Of a stretch of DNA of 64,000 nt, positions 7,701-19,616 are shown piece after piece; position 1 is the first letter of the stretch, and every line of letters starts with the position of its first letter. Under the pieces are notes generated by a model, which was not told where the DNA came from, ran no database searches, and worked only from the letters and a program-made list of their open reading frames with translations. This stretch comes from Janthinobacterium lividum (lineage in GTDB: Bacteria; Pseudomonadota; Gammaproteobacteria; Burkholderiales; Burkholderiaceae_D): assembly GCF_034424625.1 (NCBI RefSeq), contig NZ_CP139976.1, positions 3,348,001-3,412,000 of the forward strand, read 5' to 3'. The position numbers and the translations under genes are program-made.

Positions 7701-8852
7701 CTACCGCGCGCTTTCCATGGATTCGACGGTGTCAAAAAGATGCGCCAGCGCACCTTCCATGGCGCCGGCCGTTGCGTCGCCGCTCTGGTTGGTGATGATG
7801 AAGATCCCAAGCTGGTATTTTGGAATGACGTAGGCGTAGCTTTGCGCACGCGGCACGCCGCCATGGTGTACATAATGCGTGCCCAACTGGCGATTGCTGC
7901 CGATATTCCAGAAATAGCCAATGCTGAAGTCGTCCTGAAAGCGTACCAGCGGCTTGTGCGATTCGACGACCGCGGGATCGGCACCCAATTGCAGGCGCAG
8001 GTATTTCGTCATATCCGGCATGCTCGACTTCAGGTTGCCGGCTGCGCCCCAAGGCAGTTGCGGCATCGGTGTCGTCATGACGGGATTGTCGCTGTGGTAG
8101 CCGGGTGCCAGCCGGCCGGCATCCGTGGCAGTGAGTCTCAGCCTGGTATCGTGCATGCCGGCTGCGCGCGCGACGAATTGCGTGAGCAGGACTTCGTAGG
8201 GCAGTCCGTAGATTGTTTCAAGCGTGTGCGCAATGAGTTCGGTACCGGCGCTTGAATAGGCGTAGTCCTTGCCAAGCGGCCCCTGGATGCTGACCGTGTG
8301 CAAGTCCTGCCAGAATTGCTGTTGTCCGTAGCTGGCGTAGGCTGCATTGAGCTTTGCCGGCGTGGCGTGTGCGGTGAAATCCTTCAATATGGTGTTCACC
8401 TGCAATGGCAGCATGCCCGGCATGGTGCTGGTGTGCGTGATCAAATGGCGCAAGCGAACTGGCTGCCCCTGCGACTGCAGGTTCGGGTAGGCGGCCGGCA
8501 GGTACTTTTGTATGGGATCGTCGAGCGCCGCCTTCCCATCCAGCACAGCGTTCGCCAGCAGCAGGCCAGCAAAAGTCTTGCTGATTGAGCCGATTTCATA
8601 CAGCGTTGCATCGTTCGGCGGATTGCCTTTGCCGGTCTCCAGCTCGCCTTGATGCAGAATGAATTCCTTGCCCCGATAAACGACGGCAATCGAGGTCGCG
8701 TGCAGGAATTTTGACTGCAGCAGGGTGGTCGCGGTCTGGCGCATGGCCGCAGGAATGTCATGCGCAGGTGCCGTGGCCGCGGGCTTGCAAGCTGCCAGCA
8801 CGAGTGTCATTACAGTGATGCTTGCGGCGAGTTTGCTTATCATGCGCACCAT
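7701..8852 (-). CDS. class C beta-lactamase-family serine hydrolase, lipoprotein
   Basis: The 383-residue protein begins with a lipoprotein signal (MISKLAASITVMTLVLAAC), so it is probably anchored in the periplasm. The SxxK nucleophile is in YEIGSISKTFAGLLLANAV. The second motif is YSS in DYAYSSAGTELIAHTL instead of YxN, and the third is HGG in THYVHHGGVPRAQSY. Such proteins include AmpC-type beta-lactamases, D-aminopeptidases and esterases. The YSS change and the large insertions argue against a resistance enzyme. ATGs at 8852 and 8843 are both possible; neither has a strong ribosome binding site. It is convergent with the DUF6000-like gene and divergent from the RTX gene. Confidence 0.82.
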   Translation of the reverse strand: MVRMISKLAASITVMTLVLAACKPAATAPAHDIPAAMRQTATTLLQSKFLHATSIAVVYRGKEFILHQGELETGKGNPPNDATLYEIGSISKTFAGLLLANAVLDGKAALDDPIQKYLPAAYPNLQSQGQPVRLRHLITHTSTMPGMLPLQVNTILKDFTAHATPAKLNAAYASYGQQQFWQDLHTVSIQGPLGKDYAYSSAGTELIAHTLETIYGLPYEVLLTQFVARAAGMHDTRLRLTATDAGRLAPGYHSDNPVMTTPMPQLPWGAAGNLKSSMPDMTKYLRLQLGADPAVVESHKPLVRFQDDFSIGYFWNIGSNRQLGTHYVHHGGVPRAQSYAYVIPKYQLGIFIITNQSGDATAGAMEGALAHLFDTVESMESAR

Positions 8853-9215
8853 CCATCCAAGGGGGAGGGGCATTCTCGCACAATGGGTGCAGCAGTGAAA
8901 GAAATTGTGCTGCCCTGCGCCAGCCGCGCGCTTTTTCCTCCTTTCCGCCACTCCGCCATTCCGCATTTCCTTTTCTTTCCTCCATGCAGTGTGACATTTG
9001 CATGACAAACAACAGTGTTCCGCCCCCTTGAACGTCAGTAGGGGGTGCATGCGTGGCGACCACCAACCGCGCGCCGTCCATGCACCGAAAGTGCCGGACC
9101 GTTGAAGGTGCATGCTGAACTGCAAGTGGATGCGGCCGGGACTTTTGCCTTGCATGTCAGCTTGCGCCGACATATTCAATCTTGGTTTTGACGTTTAACG
9201 ACAGGAAACTGCAAC
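8853..9215. other. 363-bp intergenic region between divergent hydrolase and RTX genes
   Basis: No gene is visible here. It holds a pyrimidine-rich stretch (about 8930-8990), a hairpin CCCCCT/AGGGGG at 9023-9045, and the leader of the RTX gene, whose ribosome binding site AGGAAA (9203-9208) is seven bases before the ATG. I see no convincing -35/-10 pair for either gene. Confidence 0.5.
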
Positions 9216-12200
9216 ATGACTGAAAAATTTGCATCGCAAACTTCCACCTCCGCTGACGATGGCATTTCCGCCATCGAGGCATACCTGAACAGTGCCGCCG
9301 CCGTAGCGCTGCAGCGTTTCACCGGCACGCCGGATGCCGATGTGCTCAACGGCACCACGGGCGCCGACGTGCTCGAAGGCCTGGCCGGCGACGATACGTA
9401 TTACGTCAACGACAGCGGCGACGTGATCGTCGAGCTGGCCAATGGCGGCACCGATACCGTGTATACCAGCGTCAACTACACGGTGGCCGACAACGTCGAG
9501 AACGTGCGCCTCGCCGCCAGCGGTCTGACGGTGACGGGGAGCGCCAACACCAACAATATCTTTCATGTCAGCGTGGCCGGCGGGAATGTGCTCGACGGTG
9601 GCGGCACGGGCAACTCGGTCAATTACCTTGGCTCCAGCGCGGGCGTGACGGCCACCCTGTCCGGGGCGAGTGGTCCGGTGGCGGCAGCGCCGGGCAGCGA
9701 TGTGCTGGTCAATTTCGCCAGCATCGTGGGCAGCAAGTTCGACGACGTCCTGACCGGCAATGAACTCAAGAACCTCCTGGTTGGCGGCATCGGCAACGAC
9801 ACCTTGCGGGGTGGCAAGGGCGACGATACGCTGCTCGGCGCGGTGGGCGACGACACCTATATTTTTGCCCGCGGTGACGGCGCCGATATCATCGTCGAGG
9901 TGGTCGAGGGCGGCGGCCACAATGTCGTTTCCTTCCTGGCCGGCGTCAGCGCCGACCAGCTGTGGTTCCGCCAGGTGGGCGTGAACCTGGAAGTGAGCAC
10001 CATCGGCACGACCGACAAGATCACCATCAATGGCTGGTTCAGCGCGGGCATCGTGCCCCGCATCCAGGAATTCCGCACGGCCGACGGCCGCGTGCTGCTG
10101 GGCAGCGACGTGCAAAATCTGGTGCAGGCGATGGCGGGCCTGGTGCCGCCCCCGGCCGGCCAGCTGACCCTGCCGCCGAACATCGCCGGCATCCTGGCCC
10201 CGGCACTGGCGCAGAACTGGCGCACCGAGGGAGCAGGCACGGTGAACCCTGACATCATCAAGGGCACGGCGGGCGCCGACGTGATGGCCGGCGGGGCCGG
10301 AGACGACATTTATTACGTCAACCATGGCAACGACGTGGTGATTGAACAGCCTGGCGGCGGCCGCGACACCGTCTACACGACGGTCAGCTACACCATGGGC
10401 GCCAACGTCGAAGAGCTGCACTTGAGTGCGGCCGGCCTGGGCGTAAGGGGCAACGGCAGCGGCAATGTCTTCCACATCGATGTGGCCGGCGGTCACCTGG
10501 TGCAAGGCATCGGCAGCAATAATTCAGCCACCTATGCGGGTTCCAGGGCGGGCGCCACGGCGGCCATCGCCTCCATCAGCGGCACCCCCGTGGCGCGTCC
10601 GGGCAGCGATGTGCTGGTCAATATTTCCAGCGTGACTGGCAGCGCCTATGACGACGTGTTGACGGGCAACGAACTGGCCAACACCCTGTCCGGCGGCCTC
10701 GGTAACGATACCTTACAAGGCGGCAAGGGCGACGACTTCCTCGTCGGCGGGCTGGGTGACGATACCTATGTCTTTGCGCGTGGCGACGGCGCGGACATCA
10801 TCGGCGAGCCCTCCGCCGATGCGAAATACGACAGCATCGCCTTCCTGGCCGGCGTCAATATCGACCAGCTGTGGTTCCGCCAGGTGGGCGCGGACCTGGA
10901 AGTGAGTACCATCGGCACCACGGACAAGATCACCATCCGCGGCTGGAGCATTGCCAAGCCGAACATCGAGGAATTCCGCACGGCCGCCGGCCACGTCATG
11001 CGCGGTGCCGACGTGCAGCTGCTGGTACAGGCAATGGCGGGATTGACGCCGCCGCCGCTGGGCCAGCTGACCCTGCCGGCCGGCACGGCCGCCGCCCTGG
11101 CGCCCGTGCTGGCCCAGGCCTGGCATTTCAACGGTCCCACGCAGCCCACGGGGCAGCACTTTGTCGGCACGGCGGGCGCCGATGTCATCAACGGCAGTGC
11201 CGGCGCCGACTTGCTGGAAGGCCTGGGCGGCGACGACACCTATTACGTCAACCACGGGGGCGATTTCATCGTCGAACGGGGCAACGGCGGCAGCGATACG
11301 GTGTACACCAGCGTCGACTACAAGGTGGCCGACAACGTCGAGAATGTGCGCCTCATCGGCTCGGGCCTGACGGTAACGGGCAGCGCCTACAACAACAATG
11401 TCTTTTATGTCGATACGCCTGGCGGCAACGTGCTCGACGGCGGCGGGACCGGCAACACGCTCAACTACGCCAGCGCCACGGCAGGCGTGACGGCCACCTT
11501 CGCACCGGTCGGCGGCCCCATGATTGGTCGTCCGGGCGCCGACGTGCTGGCCAATTTCAACATTGTCATCGGCAGCAAGTTCGATGACGTGCTGACCGGC
11601 AATGAGGTCAAGAATATCCTCTTCGGTGGCCTCGGCAACGACACGTTCCATGGCGGCAAGGGCGACGATACCCTGGCTGGCGCGCAGGGCAACGATACCT
11701 ATCTCTTCGGCCGCGGCGACGGCGCCGACATCATCGCCGAGGGCGTGGAAGCGGGCAGCCACGATGTCGTTTCCTTCCTGGCCGGCGTCAGCGCCGAGCA
11801 GCTGTGGTTCCGCCAGGCGGGCGCGCACCTGGAAGTGAGCACCATCGGCACCACGGACAAGATCACCGTCAATAACTGGTACGCGGACACGCCCGTGCGC
11901 ATCGAGGAATTCCGCATGGCCGATGGCAAAGTCTTGCTGGGCAGCGATGTGCAAAACCTGGTGCAGGCGATGGCGGGCTTGACGCCGCCACCAGCGGGCC
12001 AGCTGACCTTGCCGGCCGGTACGGCCGCCATCCTGGCGCCGGTGCTGGCGCAGAACTGGCGCGCCGCGCCACCAGCGGCTGGCGCCAGCCAGGGCGGCTT
12101 CGGCGGTTGGTCAGCGGATCCGGCGCAGCTGGTGCAAGCGATGGCCGGCTTTGCCGTGTCGGCGTGCGCATCGGCGCCCTGGTCGGCGCAAGGCGCTGCG

Positions 12201-12233
12201 TCGGCGCAGATCCAGCTGGCGGCAGCGCATTGA
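9216..12233 (+). CDS. RTX-type calcium-binding protein with three tandem modules, type I secretion substrate
   Basis: The 1005-residue acidic protein has no N-terminal signal peptide. After a 34-residue leader come three modules of about 300 residues starting near 35, 347 and 649. Each module runs through GADVLEGLAGDDTYYVN, a DTVYTSV-YTVADNVENVRL strand region, an FDDVLTGNELKNLL turn, RTX nonapeptides (GNDTLRGGKGDDTLLGA), GDDTYIFARGDGADII, then QLWFRQVG-LEVSTIGTTDKITI (haemolysin-type calcium-binding related domain) and LVQAMAGL-PPP-GQLTLP. The RTX repeats bind Ca2+ and fold after export. The HlyB/HlyD/TolC genes downstream are the obvious exporter. The C-terminal tail (about 950-1005) repeats LVQAMAG and holds the protein's only cysteine. 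No enzymatic domain or HlyC acyltransferase is seen; an adhesive, biofilm or S-layer role is possible. Confidence 0.88.
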   Translation: MTEKFASQTSTSADDGISAIEAYLNSAAAVALQRFTGTPDADVLNGTTGADVLEGLAGDDTYYVNDSGDVIVELANGGTDTVYTSVNYTVADNVENVRLAASGLTVTGSANTNNIFHVSVAGGNVLDGGGTGNSVNYLGSSAGVTATLSGASGPVAAAPGSDVLVNFASIVGSKFDDVLTGNELKNLLVGGIGNDTLRGGKGDDTLLGAVGDDTYIFARGDGADIIVEVVEGGGHNVVSFLAGVSADQLWFRQVGVNLEVSTIGTTDKITINGWFSAGIVPRIQEFRTADGRVLLGSDVQNLVQAMAGLVPPPAGQLTLPPNIAGILAPALAQNWRTEGAGTVNPDIIKGTAGADVMAGGAGDDIYYVNHGNDVVIEQPGGGRDTVYTTVSYTMGANVEELHLSAAGLGVRGNGSGNVFHIDVAGGHLVQGIGSNNSATYAGSRAGATAAIASISGTPVARPGSDVLVNISSVTGSAYDDVLTGNELANTLSGGLGNDTLQGGKGDDFLVGGLGDDTYVFARGDGADIIGEPSADAKYDSIAFLAGVNIDQLWFRQVGADLEVSTIGTTDKITIRGWSIAKPNIEEFRTAAGHVMRGADVQLLVQAMAGLTPPPLGQLTLPAGTAAALAPVLAQAWHFNGPTQPTGQHFVGTAGADVINGSAGADLLEGLGGDDTYYVNHGGDFIVERGNGGSDTVYTSVDYKVADNVENVRLIGSGLTVTGSAYNNNVFYVDTPGGNVLDGGGTGNTLNYASATAGVTATFAPVGGPMIGRPGADVLANFNIVIGSKFDDVLTGNEVKNILFGGLGNDTFHGGKGDDTLAGAQGNDTYLFGRGDGADIIAEGVEAGSHDVVSFLAGVSAEQLWFRQAGAHLEVSTIGTTDKITVNNWYADTPVRIEEFRMADGKVLLGSDVQNLVQAMAGLTPPPAGQLTLPAGTAAILAPVLAQNWRAAPPAAGASQGGFGGWSADPAQLVQAMAGFAVSACASAPWSAQGAASAQIQLAAAH
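9318..12060 (+). repeat. three tandem about 0.9-kb coding repeats within the RTX gene
   Basis: Units begin near 9318, 10255 and 11160. They are conserved at DNA as well as protein level: the stretch encoding GSDVQNLVQAMAGL is nearly identical at about 10100 and 11940, and units 1 and 3 resemble each other more than unit 2. This indicates recent duplication or gene conversion inside the gene. Confidence 0.85.
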
Positions 12234-12269
12234 TCGCCCGCGTTGTTAGCTAGTTAGCCTTATCATCAC

Positions 12270-12306
12270 GCAGCCGGGCCGGGGTGACCCGCCACGGCCC
12301 GGCTGC
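12270..12306 (+). terminator. GC-rich stem-loop between RTX substrate and exporter genes
   Basis: GCAGCCGGGCC (12270-12280) and GGCCCGGCTGC (12296-12306) form a perfect 11-bp stem with a 15-base loop. No T run follows, so it may attenuate rather than end transcription, or protect the 3' end of the substrate mRNA. Substrate and exporter genes of haemolysin operons are often separated by a partial terminator. Confidence 0.5.
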
Positions 12307-12331
12307 GCCATTGAATCTCTGATATTGCCCG

Positions 12332-14499
<2,168 letters not shown>

Positions 14500-14503
<4 letters not shown>

Positions 14504-15843
14504 GCGCCGGCCACCGTCTGGCCGCGTATGGCGAGCTGTTCAAACGCTACGGCCAGGTGCTGCGGCATAGCTGGCGCGACCGCGCCGCATTGCGCGGTCC
14601 CGTGCTCAGCGAAGACGAGGCGGCCTTCCTGCCGGCCGCGCTGGCGCTGCAGGAGCGGCCCGTGTCGCCGTCGTTGCGACTGACGGCCAGGGTGCTGATG
14701 CTGCTGGTCGGCTGCGTGGTGCTGTGGGCTGTCTTTGGCCAGGTCGACATCATCGTCAATGCGGCCGGCAAGATCATTCCGTCCGGCAACACCAAGACCA
14801 TCGCCTCCGTCGACGTGGCGGCCGTGCGCGCCCTGCATGTGCGCGAGGGGCAGGCCGTGCAGGCGGGCCAGCTGCTGGTGGAGCTCGACAGCCGCGGCCC
14901 GGACGCCGAGCGCGACAAGGCCGCCGGCGACGCGGTGGCGGCCGCGCTGCAGATGGCCCGTTCGCGCGCGCTGATCGCCGCCATCGACACCTTGAATACG
15001 CCGAAGCTGGCGGCGCCCGATGGCGTTTCCACCGCCCAGCGCGAGGAAGCGCAGGGCCACCTCGATGGCCAGTACGCCAGTTTCCGCGCCAGGCTGGCGC
15101 ATCTCGACGGGGAAATCGCCCGCTATGCCCAGGCGCTGCCGCTGGCCGCGCGGCGCGCCGGCGATTACAGGGCCCTGCTGGCGACGCGCGACGTGGCCGA
15201 ACACGCGTGGCTGGAAAAGGAGCAGGCGCGCATCGACCTGGCCGGCCAGCTGGCGTCGGCCCGCAGCGAGCGCGCGGCCCTGGTGGCGCAGACGCGCAAG
15301 GACGCCTACGACGCGCTGACGGAAGGGGCCAGAGTGGCGGCGGCCAGCGGCCAGGATGCGCGCCGCGCCGGCGCCCGCGGCAGCCTGCTGCGCCTGACGG
15401 CGCCCGTCGACGGCACGGTGCAGCAGCTGAAGCTGCATACGGTGGGCGGCGTGGTGCCGGCCGCGCAGGCGCTGATGCAGATCGTGCCGCGCCAGGGCAA
15501 GCTGGAAATCGACGCCATGCTGGAAAACCGCGACGTCGGTTTCGTCCAGGAAGGGCAGGCGGTGGCCGTCAAGGTCGACGCCTTCGACTACACGAAATAC
15601 GGCACCGTGCCCGCCGTCGTCAGCAGCGTCTCGCGCGACGCCATCGAAGACGAGAAGAAGGGTCTCGTGTATGCCGTGAAAATCACGCTGCAGCAACCGT
15701 CCATCGTCATCGACGGCAGATTGGTGCCGCTGTCGGCCGGCATGGCGGTGCGCGCGGAAATCCGCACGGGGACGAGAAGGGTGATCGAATATGTGCTCTC
15801 GCCGCTGGTGCAGCACCAGAAGGAGGCGCTGCATGAACGCTAG
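14500..15843 (+). CDS. type I secretion periplasmic adaptor (HlyD family)
   Basis: The 447-residue protein has a short cytoplasmic N-terminus (about 1-60), one membrane helix (LTARVLMLLVGCVVLWAVFG), a lipoyl half-motif (VRALHVREGQAVQAGQLLVELD), a coiled-coil hairpin and a closing beta domain (LRLTAPVDGTVQQLKLHTVGGVV, then VAVKVDAFDYTKYGTVPAVV). HlyD proteins form a hexameric channel linking the ABC transporter to TolC. The start at 14500 overlaps the stop of the transporter gene, so the two subunits are translationally coupled. The next gene starts inside its last codons with AGGAGG placed in this gene. Confidence 0.95.
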
Positions 15844-17260
15844 ATGCCGCGCCGCCCTGTCCGCCGCTGGCCTGTGCCTGTGCGTGGCCGCCGCGCCAGT
15901 CCGGGCCCAGTCCATGGACGCCGCGCCATGCCCATCCACGCATGATGCTGGTGTGCTGCTGACCGTGCCTTTGACCCTGTCGGCGGCCGTCGACCTGGCC
16001 CTGTGCCATAACGCGCAAGTGCACGGCGCCTGGGCCGGCATCCGGCTGCAGGCGGCCGGGCTGGGCGAGGCCAGGGCCGCCTATCTGCCGACCCTGAATG
16101 CGGGCGTGAGCCGCGTACACGACCGCACGGCCTATCCGGGCGCCAGCACTGCTTCGGGCAGCTTGAACAGCAATACGGCCTCGCTGAATCTGTCCTGGCG
16201 CCTGTTCGACTTTGGCGGGCGCGCGGCGGGCCAGCGTTCGGCACAGGCATTGCTTGACGCGGCCCTGGCGAACCGTGACGCCGTGCTGCAAAAGACCCTG
16301 GCGGCCACCGTCAGCGCGTATTTCGAGGCGCAGACGGCGCGTGCCAGCGTGCGGATGCGGCAGGAATACCAGGCTCTGGCCAATGAAACGGTGCAGGCCA
16401 CGCAACGCCGCGCGCAGCGGGGACTCGGCTCTCACAGCGACACCCTGCAGGCGACGAGCGCCCTGGCCAAGGCGTCCCTGGGCGCCAGCCGCGCCGATGG
16501 CGAGTTCCAGAAGGCCCGCGCCGTGCTGATATATACCCTGGGCTTGCCGGCCGATGCGGGCGTGATCCTGGACGACGATGCGGATGGCGCGGCGGCGGGC
16601 TTGCGTGAGGGTTTGCAAGATGAGTTGCAAGCCTGGCTGGCGCTGGCCCAGGCGCAACATCCGGCAATCCTGGCCGCGCAGGCGCAGCTGGCGGCGGCGC
16701 GCGAACGGGTGGACGTGACCCGGTCGGAGGGCCGTCCCAGCATCGACCTGACGGCCAATCTCTACCAGAACGGCCGGCCCAACCAGGGCTTGTCCGCCGC
16801 TTCCACGCGCGAAACCCTGGTAGGCATCTCATTGAACATCCCCATGTTCGACGGTTTTGCGCGCCAATACAAGGTGCGCGGCGCATTGGCGCAGGCCGGG
16901 CAAAGGGAGGCCGAGGCCGAGGAAGTGCGGCAGCAGACCCTGATGGCACTCGTGAAGACGCATGCGGAGGCCAGCACGGCGCTGTCCAACCTGGCCGCCT
17001 CGCAGGCGTGGCTGGACGCGGCGCGCGATGCCCTGGCCAGCGTGCAGCGCAAGTTTGGCCTGGGCGCGGCGGATATCCTGGAAATGCTGAACACCCAGTC
17101 GGCGCTGCTCGAAGCGCAGCAGGAGCGCATCCGTTGCCAGGCGGAATGGCGTTCGGCCCGGCTGCGGCTGCTGGCCAGCGCCGGGGTGCTGGGGCGGGAC
17201 GATATCCCGGACGGTGGCGTTAAAAGCGGCGGCAAACTGCGCGCCTCGACGGCGCAATAA
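15833..17260 (+). CDS. TolC-like outer membrane channel of the type I secretion system
   Basis: The 475-residue protein begins with a signal peptide (RAALSAAGLCLCVAAAPVRAQS). It contains the two outer-membrane-factor repeats of TolC: long alpha-helical coiled coils alternating with short beta strands, e.g. LSLAVDLALCHNAQV-like opening (LTLSAAVDLALCHNAQV), SLNLSWRLFDFGGR and, in the second half, LVGISLNIPMFDGFARQYKV. The start at 15833 is set by AGGAGG at 15821-15826 and overlaps the end of the hlyD-like gene. It completes a substrate-transporter-adaptor-channel operon. The trimeric channel would carry the RTX protein across the outer membrane. Confidence 0.93.
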   Translation: MNARCRAALSAAGLCLCVAAAPVRAQSMDAAPCPSTHDAGVLLTVPLTLSAAVDLALCHNAQVHGAWAGIRLQAAGLGEARAAYLPTLNAGVSRVHDRTAYPGASTASGSLNSNTASLNLSWRLFDFGGRAAGQRSAQALLDAALANRDAVLQKTLAATVSAYFEAQTARASVRMRQEYQALANETVQATQRRAQRGLGSHSDTLQATSALAKASLGASRADGEFQKARAVLIYTLGLPADAGVILDDDADGAAAGLREGLQDELQAWLALAQAQHPAILAAQAQLAAARERVDVTRSEGRPSIDLTANLYQNGRPNQGLSAASTRETLVGISLNIPMFDGFARQYKVRGALAQAGQREAEAEEVRQQTLMALVKTHAEASTALSNLAASQAWLDAARDALASVQRKFGLGAADILEMLNTQSALLEAQQERIRCQAEWRSARLRLLASAGVLGRDDIPDGGVKSGGKLRASTAQ

Positions 17261-17323
17261 TGACTATATTGGAGGCTGGCCTTCCCGCGCGGGGAGGTGT
17301 TGCTATCGACCAAGGGAGACATC

Positions 17324-17821
17324 ATGCACAGCATACAAAAGATTACCCCGTGTTTATGGTTCAACGGCCACGCCGAGGCGGCGGCCCTGTTTTATACGGG
17401 GATTTTTCCCAATTCGAAGATCGGCCAGATCCTGCGCTATGGCGAGGAGGGCAGGGAAATCCACGGCCAGGAGCCTGGCAGCGTCTTGACGGTGGCGTTC
17501 GAACTCGACGGCCAGACGTTCACGGGCCTGAACGGCGGACCCCTGTTCCAGTTTTCCGAAGCGATCTCGTTCCAGGTCAATTGCGAGACCCAGGACGAGG
17601 TCGACCACTACTGGAACCAGCTGTCCGAAGGCGGGCCGCCGGAAGCCCAGCAGTGCAGCTGGCTCAAGGACCAGTTCGGCGTGTCCTGGCAAATCGTGCC
17701 CACCATCATGGTCAAGCTGTTGGGCGATCCCGATCCCGTCAAGGCCCAGCGCGTGATGAAAGCCATGATGGGCATGAAAAAGATCAACATTGACGAGATC
17801 AAGCGGGCCTACGCGGGCTAG
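17324..17821 (+). CDS. VOC superfamily protein, PhnB / 3-demethylubiquinone-methyltransferase-like
   Basis: The 165-residue protein carries the PhnB-type glyoxalase fold. It starts SIQKITPCLWFNGHAEAAALFYTGIFPNSKIG and continues with SVLTVAFELDGQTFTGLNGGPLF and a closing CSWLKDQFGVSWQIVPTIM. The motif order (WFNG-AEEA-FYTSIF, FNGGP, D-FGV-WQI-P) is characteristic. Function in this family is mostly unknown; it is often annotated as a 3-demethylubiquinone methyltransferase without support. GGGAGA lies six bases before the chosen ATG. The gene is 63 bp after the TolC-like gene and is probably unrelated to secretion. Confidence 0.85.
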   Translation: MHSIQKITPCLWFNGHAEAAALFYTGIFPNSKIGQILRYGEEGREIHGQEPGSVLTVAFELDGQTFTGLNGGPLFQFSEAISFQVNCETQDEVDHYWNQLSEGGPPEAQQCSWLKDQFGVSWQIVPTIMVKLLGDPDPVKAQRVMKAMMGMKKINIDEIKRAYAG

Positions 17822-17933
17822 TCTGGCCGATCGGGCGGGTGGAGCGGGGCGCACGCCAGCGGCGCGCCCTGTCCAAGATGGCCGGCATTTGCTATAGTCC
17901 CAGCCATCTTTCCATCCGCTTACTGACCCTGCC

Positions 17934-19163
17934 ATGACCACAAGCACCAGCAGCACCATCGCGCCCCGCACCTTCGGCACGCCCCTGTCTTCCACCGCCA
18001 TCAAGGTCATGCTGCTGGGTTCCGGCGAACTGGGCAAGGAAGTGATCATTTCACTGCAGCGACTGGGCGTGGAAGTGATCGCCGTCGACCGCTATCCGAA
18101 CGCGCCGGGCCATCCGGTGGCGCACCGCTCGCACGTGATCGACATGAGCGACGGCGTGGCGCTGGCAGCCCTGATAGCCCTGGAAAAGCCGGACTTGATC
18201 GTGCCGGAAATCGAAGCCATCGCCACGGACACCCTGGCGGCGCTGGAAGCGGCGGGCCAGATCACCTGCATCCCGAATGCGCGCGCGGCCGTGCTGACGA
18301 TGAACCGCGAAGGCATCCGCACCCTGGCGGCCGAAACCCTGGGCGTGGCGACGTCGCCGTACCGCTTCGCCAGCAGCCTGCAGGAGTTGCAGGATGCTTG
18401 CCGGGAGATCGGCTTCCCGTGCGTGGTCAAACCCGTCATGTCGTCGTCGGGCAAGGGCCAGTCCAAGCTCGATAGCGCCGCCGAGGTGGACGCGGCGTGG
18501 GCGTATGCGGCCAGCGGCAGCCGGGTCGATACGGGCCGCGTCATCGTCGAAGGCTTCATCGACTTCGATTACGAGATCACCCTGCTGACGGTGCGTGCCG
18601 TCGGTGCCTCGGGCCGGATCGAGACGCAGTTCTGCGAGCCGATCGGCCACTTGCAGGTGCATGGCGACTACGTGGAATCGTGGCAGCCGGCGCGCATGGC
18701 GCCGCTGGCCCTCGAGCATTCGCGCGACATCGCCCGCAAGGTGACGGACAACCTGGGCGGCCTGGGCCTGTTCGGCGTGGAGCTGTTCGTCAAGGACGAC
18801 ATGGTGTGGTTCTCGGAAGTGAGCCCCCGTCCGCACGACACGGGCATGGTCACCATGGCCAGCCAGGTGCAGAGCGAATTCGAGCTGCACGCGAAAGCCA
18901 TCCTCGGCTTGCCCGTCAACGTGGCGCTGCGCTCGCCCGGCGCCTCGGCTGTCATCTACGGCCAGATGGAAGCGAAAGGCATCGCCTTCGAAGGCGTGGC
19001 CGATGCCTTGAGCGTGCCGGGCGCGGACTTGCGCCTGTTCGGCAAACCGGAATCGTTCGCCCGCCGCCGCATGGGCGTGGCGCTGGCCACGGCCGACGAT
19101 ATCGACACGGCCCGCGCGCGCGCCGTGCTGGCCGCTTCCAAAGTGAAACCGGTCGCCCGCTGA
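17934..19163 (+). CDS. purT: formate-dependent phosphoribosylglycinamide formyltransferase (GART 2)
   Basis: The 409-residue protein has the ATP-grasp fold of PurT. The N-terminal substrate domain opens with [21 protein letters not shown] and has [20 protein letters not shown]; the ATP-binding core shows [17 protein letters not shown] and the metal-binding segment [14 protein letters not shown]. It makes formyl-GAR from GAR, formate and ATP in purine synthesis, an alternative to folate-dependent PurN. A TATAGT hexamer at 17893-17898 is a plausible -10. The 3' end overlaps the next ATG (TGATG). Length is about that of the E. coli enzyme plus a short N-terminal extension. Confidence 0.95.
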   Translation: MTTSTSSTIAPRTFGTPLSSTAIKVMLLGSGELGKEVIISLQRLGVEVIAVDRYPNAPGHPVAHRSHVIDMSDGVALAALIALEKPDLIVPEIEAIATDTLAALEAAGQITCIPNARAAVLTMNREGIRTLAAETLGVATSPYRFASSLQELQDACREIGFPCVVKPVMSSSGKGQSKLDSAAEVDAAWAYAASGSRVDTGRVIVEGFIDFDYEITLLTVRAVGASGRIETQFCEPIGHLQVHGDYVESWQPARMAPLALEHSRDIARKVTDNLGGLGLFGVELFVKDDMVWFSEVSPRPHDTGMVTMASQVQSEFELHAKAILGLPVNVALRSPGASAVIYGQMEAKGIAFEGVADALSVPGADLRLFGKPESFARRRMGVALATADDIDTARARAVLAASKVKPVAR

Positions 19164-19600
19164 TGGCAGAGGCCAGCCTGCCGCAGGCCGACGCCGGCGG
19201 CGACGACATCAAGCGCAAGCTGCGCGGCCACATCGCGCGGCGCAACCTGGCTGGCGCCGCCAACGACTGCAAATGGAACGAACTGCTGGCCTTCATGCGC
19301 GGGCAGCCCGATTGGGCGCCGTCGTACCGTTACGGCTCCGTCACCGGCTATGTGTCGCGCTGGGATACTGAATGGGATTACCACCCGCCGTTCCCGTTCA
19401 TGGGCGTGGAGTGGCTGGACATCAGCCTGTATTCGGAAGAACACGTGGCCATGCTGCTGCCCAGGAAGATCATCGACCACGGCGTGTGGATCGTGCCGGA
19501 ACTGGAACGCATCGGCTTCGATTTTGAAGTGCGCGACCGGGTGGCGCGCATCTGGGGCTATTTGCCCCGTTCCTACGACGACTTTCCTCCCGCCGACTAA
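19163..19600 (+). CDS. DUF6678-like protein
   Basis: The 145-residue soluble protein has the pattern NDCKWNELLAFMRG, then a GSVTGYVSRWDTEWDYHPPFPFMGVEWLDI core and a C-terminal DHGVWIVPELERIGFDFE segment. This resembles DUF6678, a family of unknown function with invariant KW-EL and W-D-EW-YH residues. The assignment is from memory. It is tied to purT by a one-base stop-start overlap and is followed 16 bp later by a SUFU-like gene. No signal peptide is seen. Families of this size next to SUFU proteins include immunity proteins, but no toxin gene is present here. Confidence 0.6.
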   Translation: MAEASLPQADAGGDDIKRKLRGHIARRNLAGAANDCKWNELLAFMRGQPDWAPSYRYGSVTGYVSRWDTEWDYHPPFPFMGVEWLDISLYSEEHVAMLLPRKIIDHGVWIVPELERIGFDFEVRDRVARIWGYLPRSYDDFPPAD

Positions 19601-19616
19601 TTCAAAGAGTATTCTC

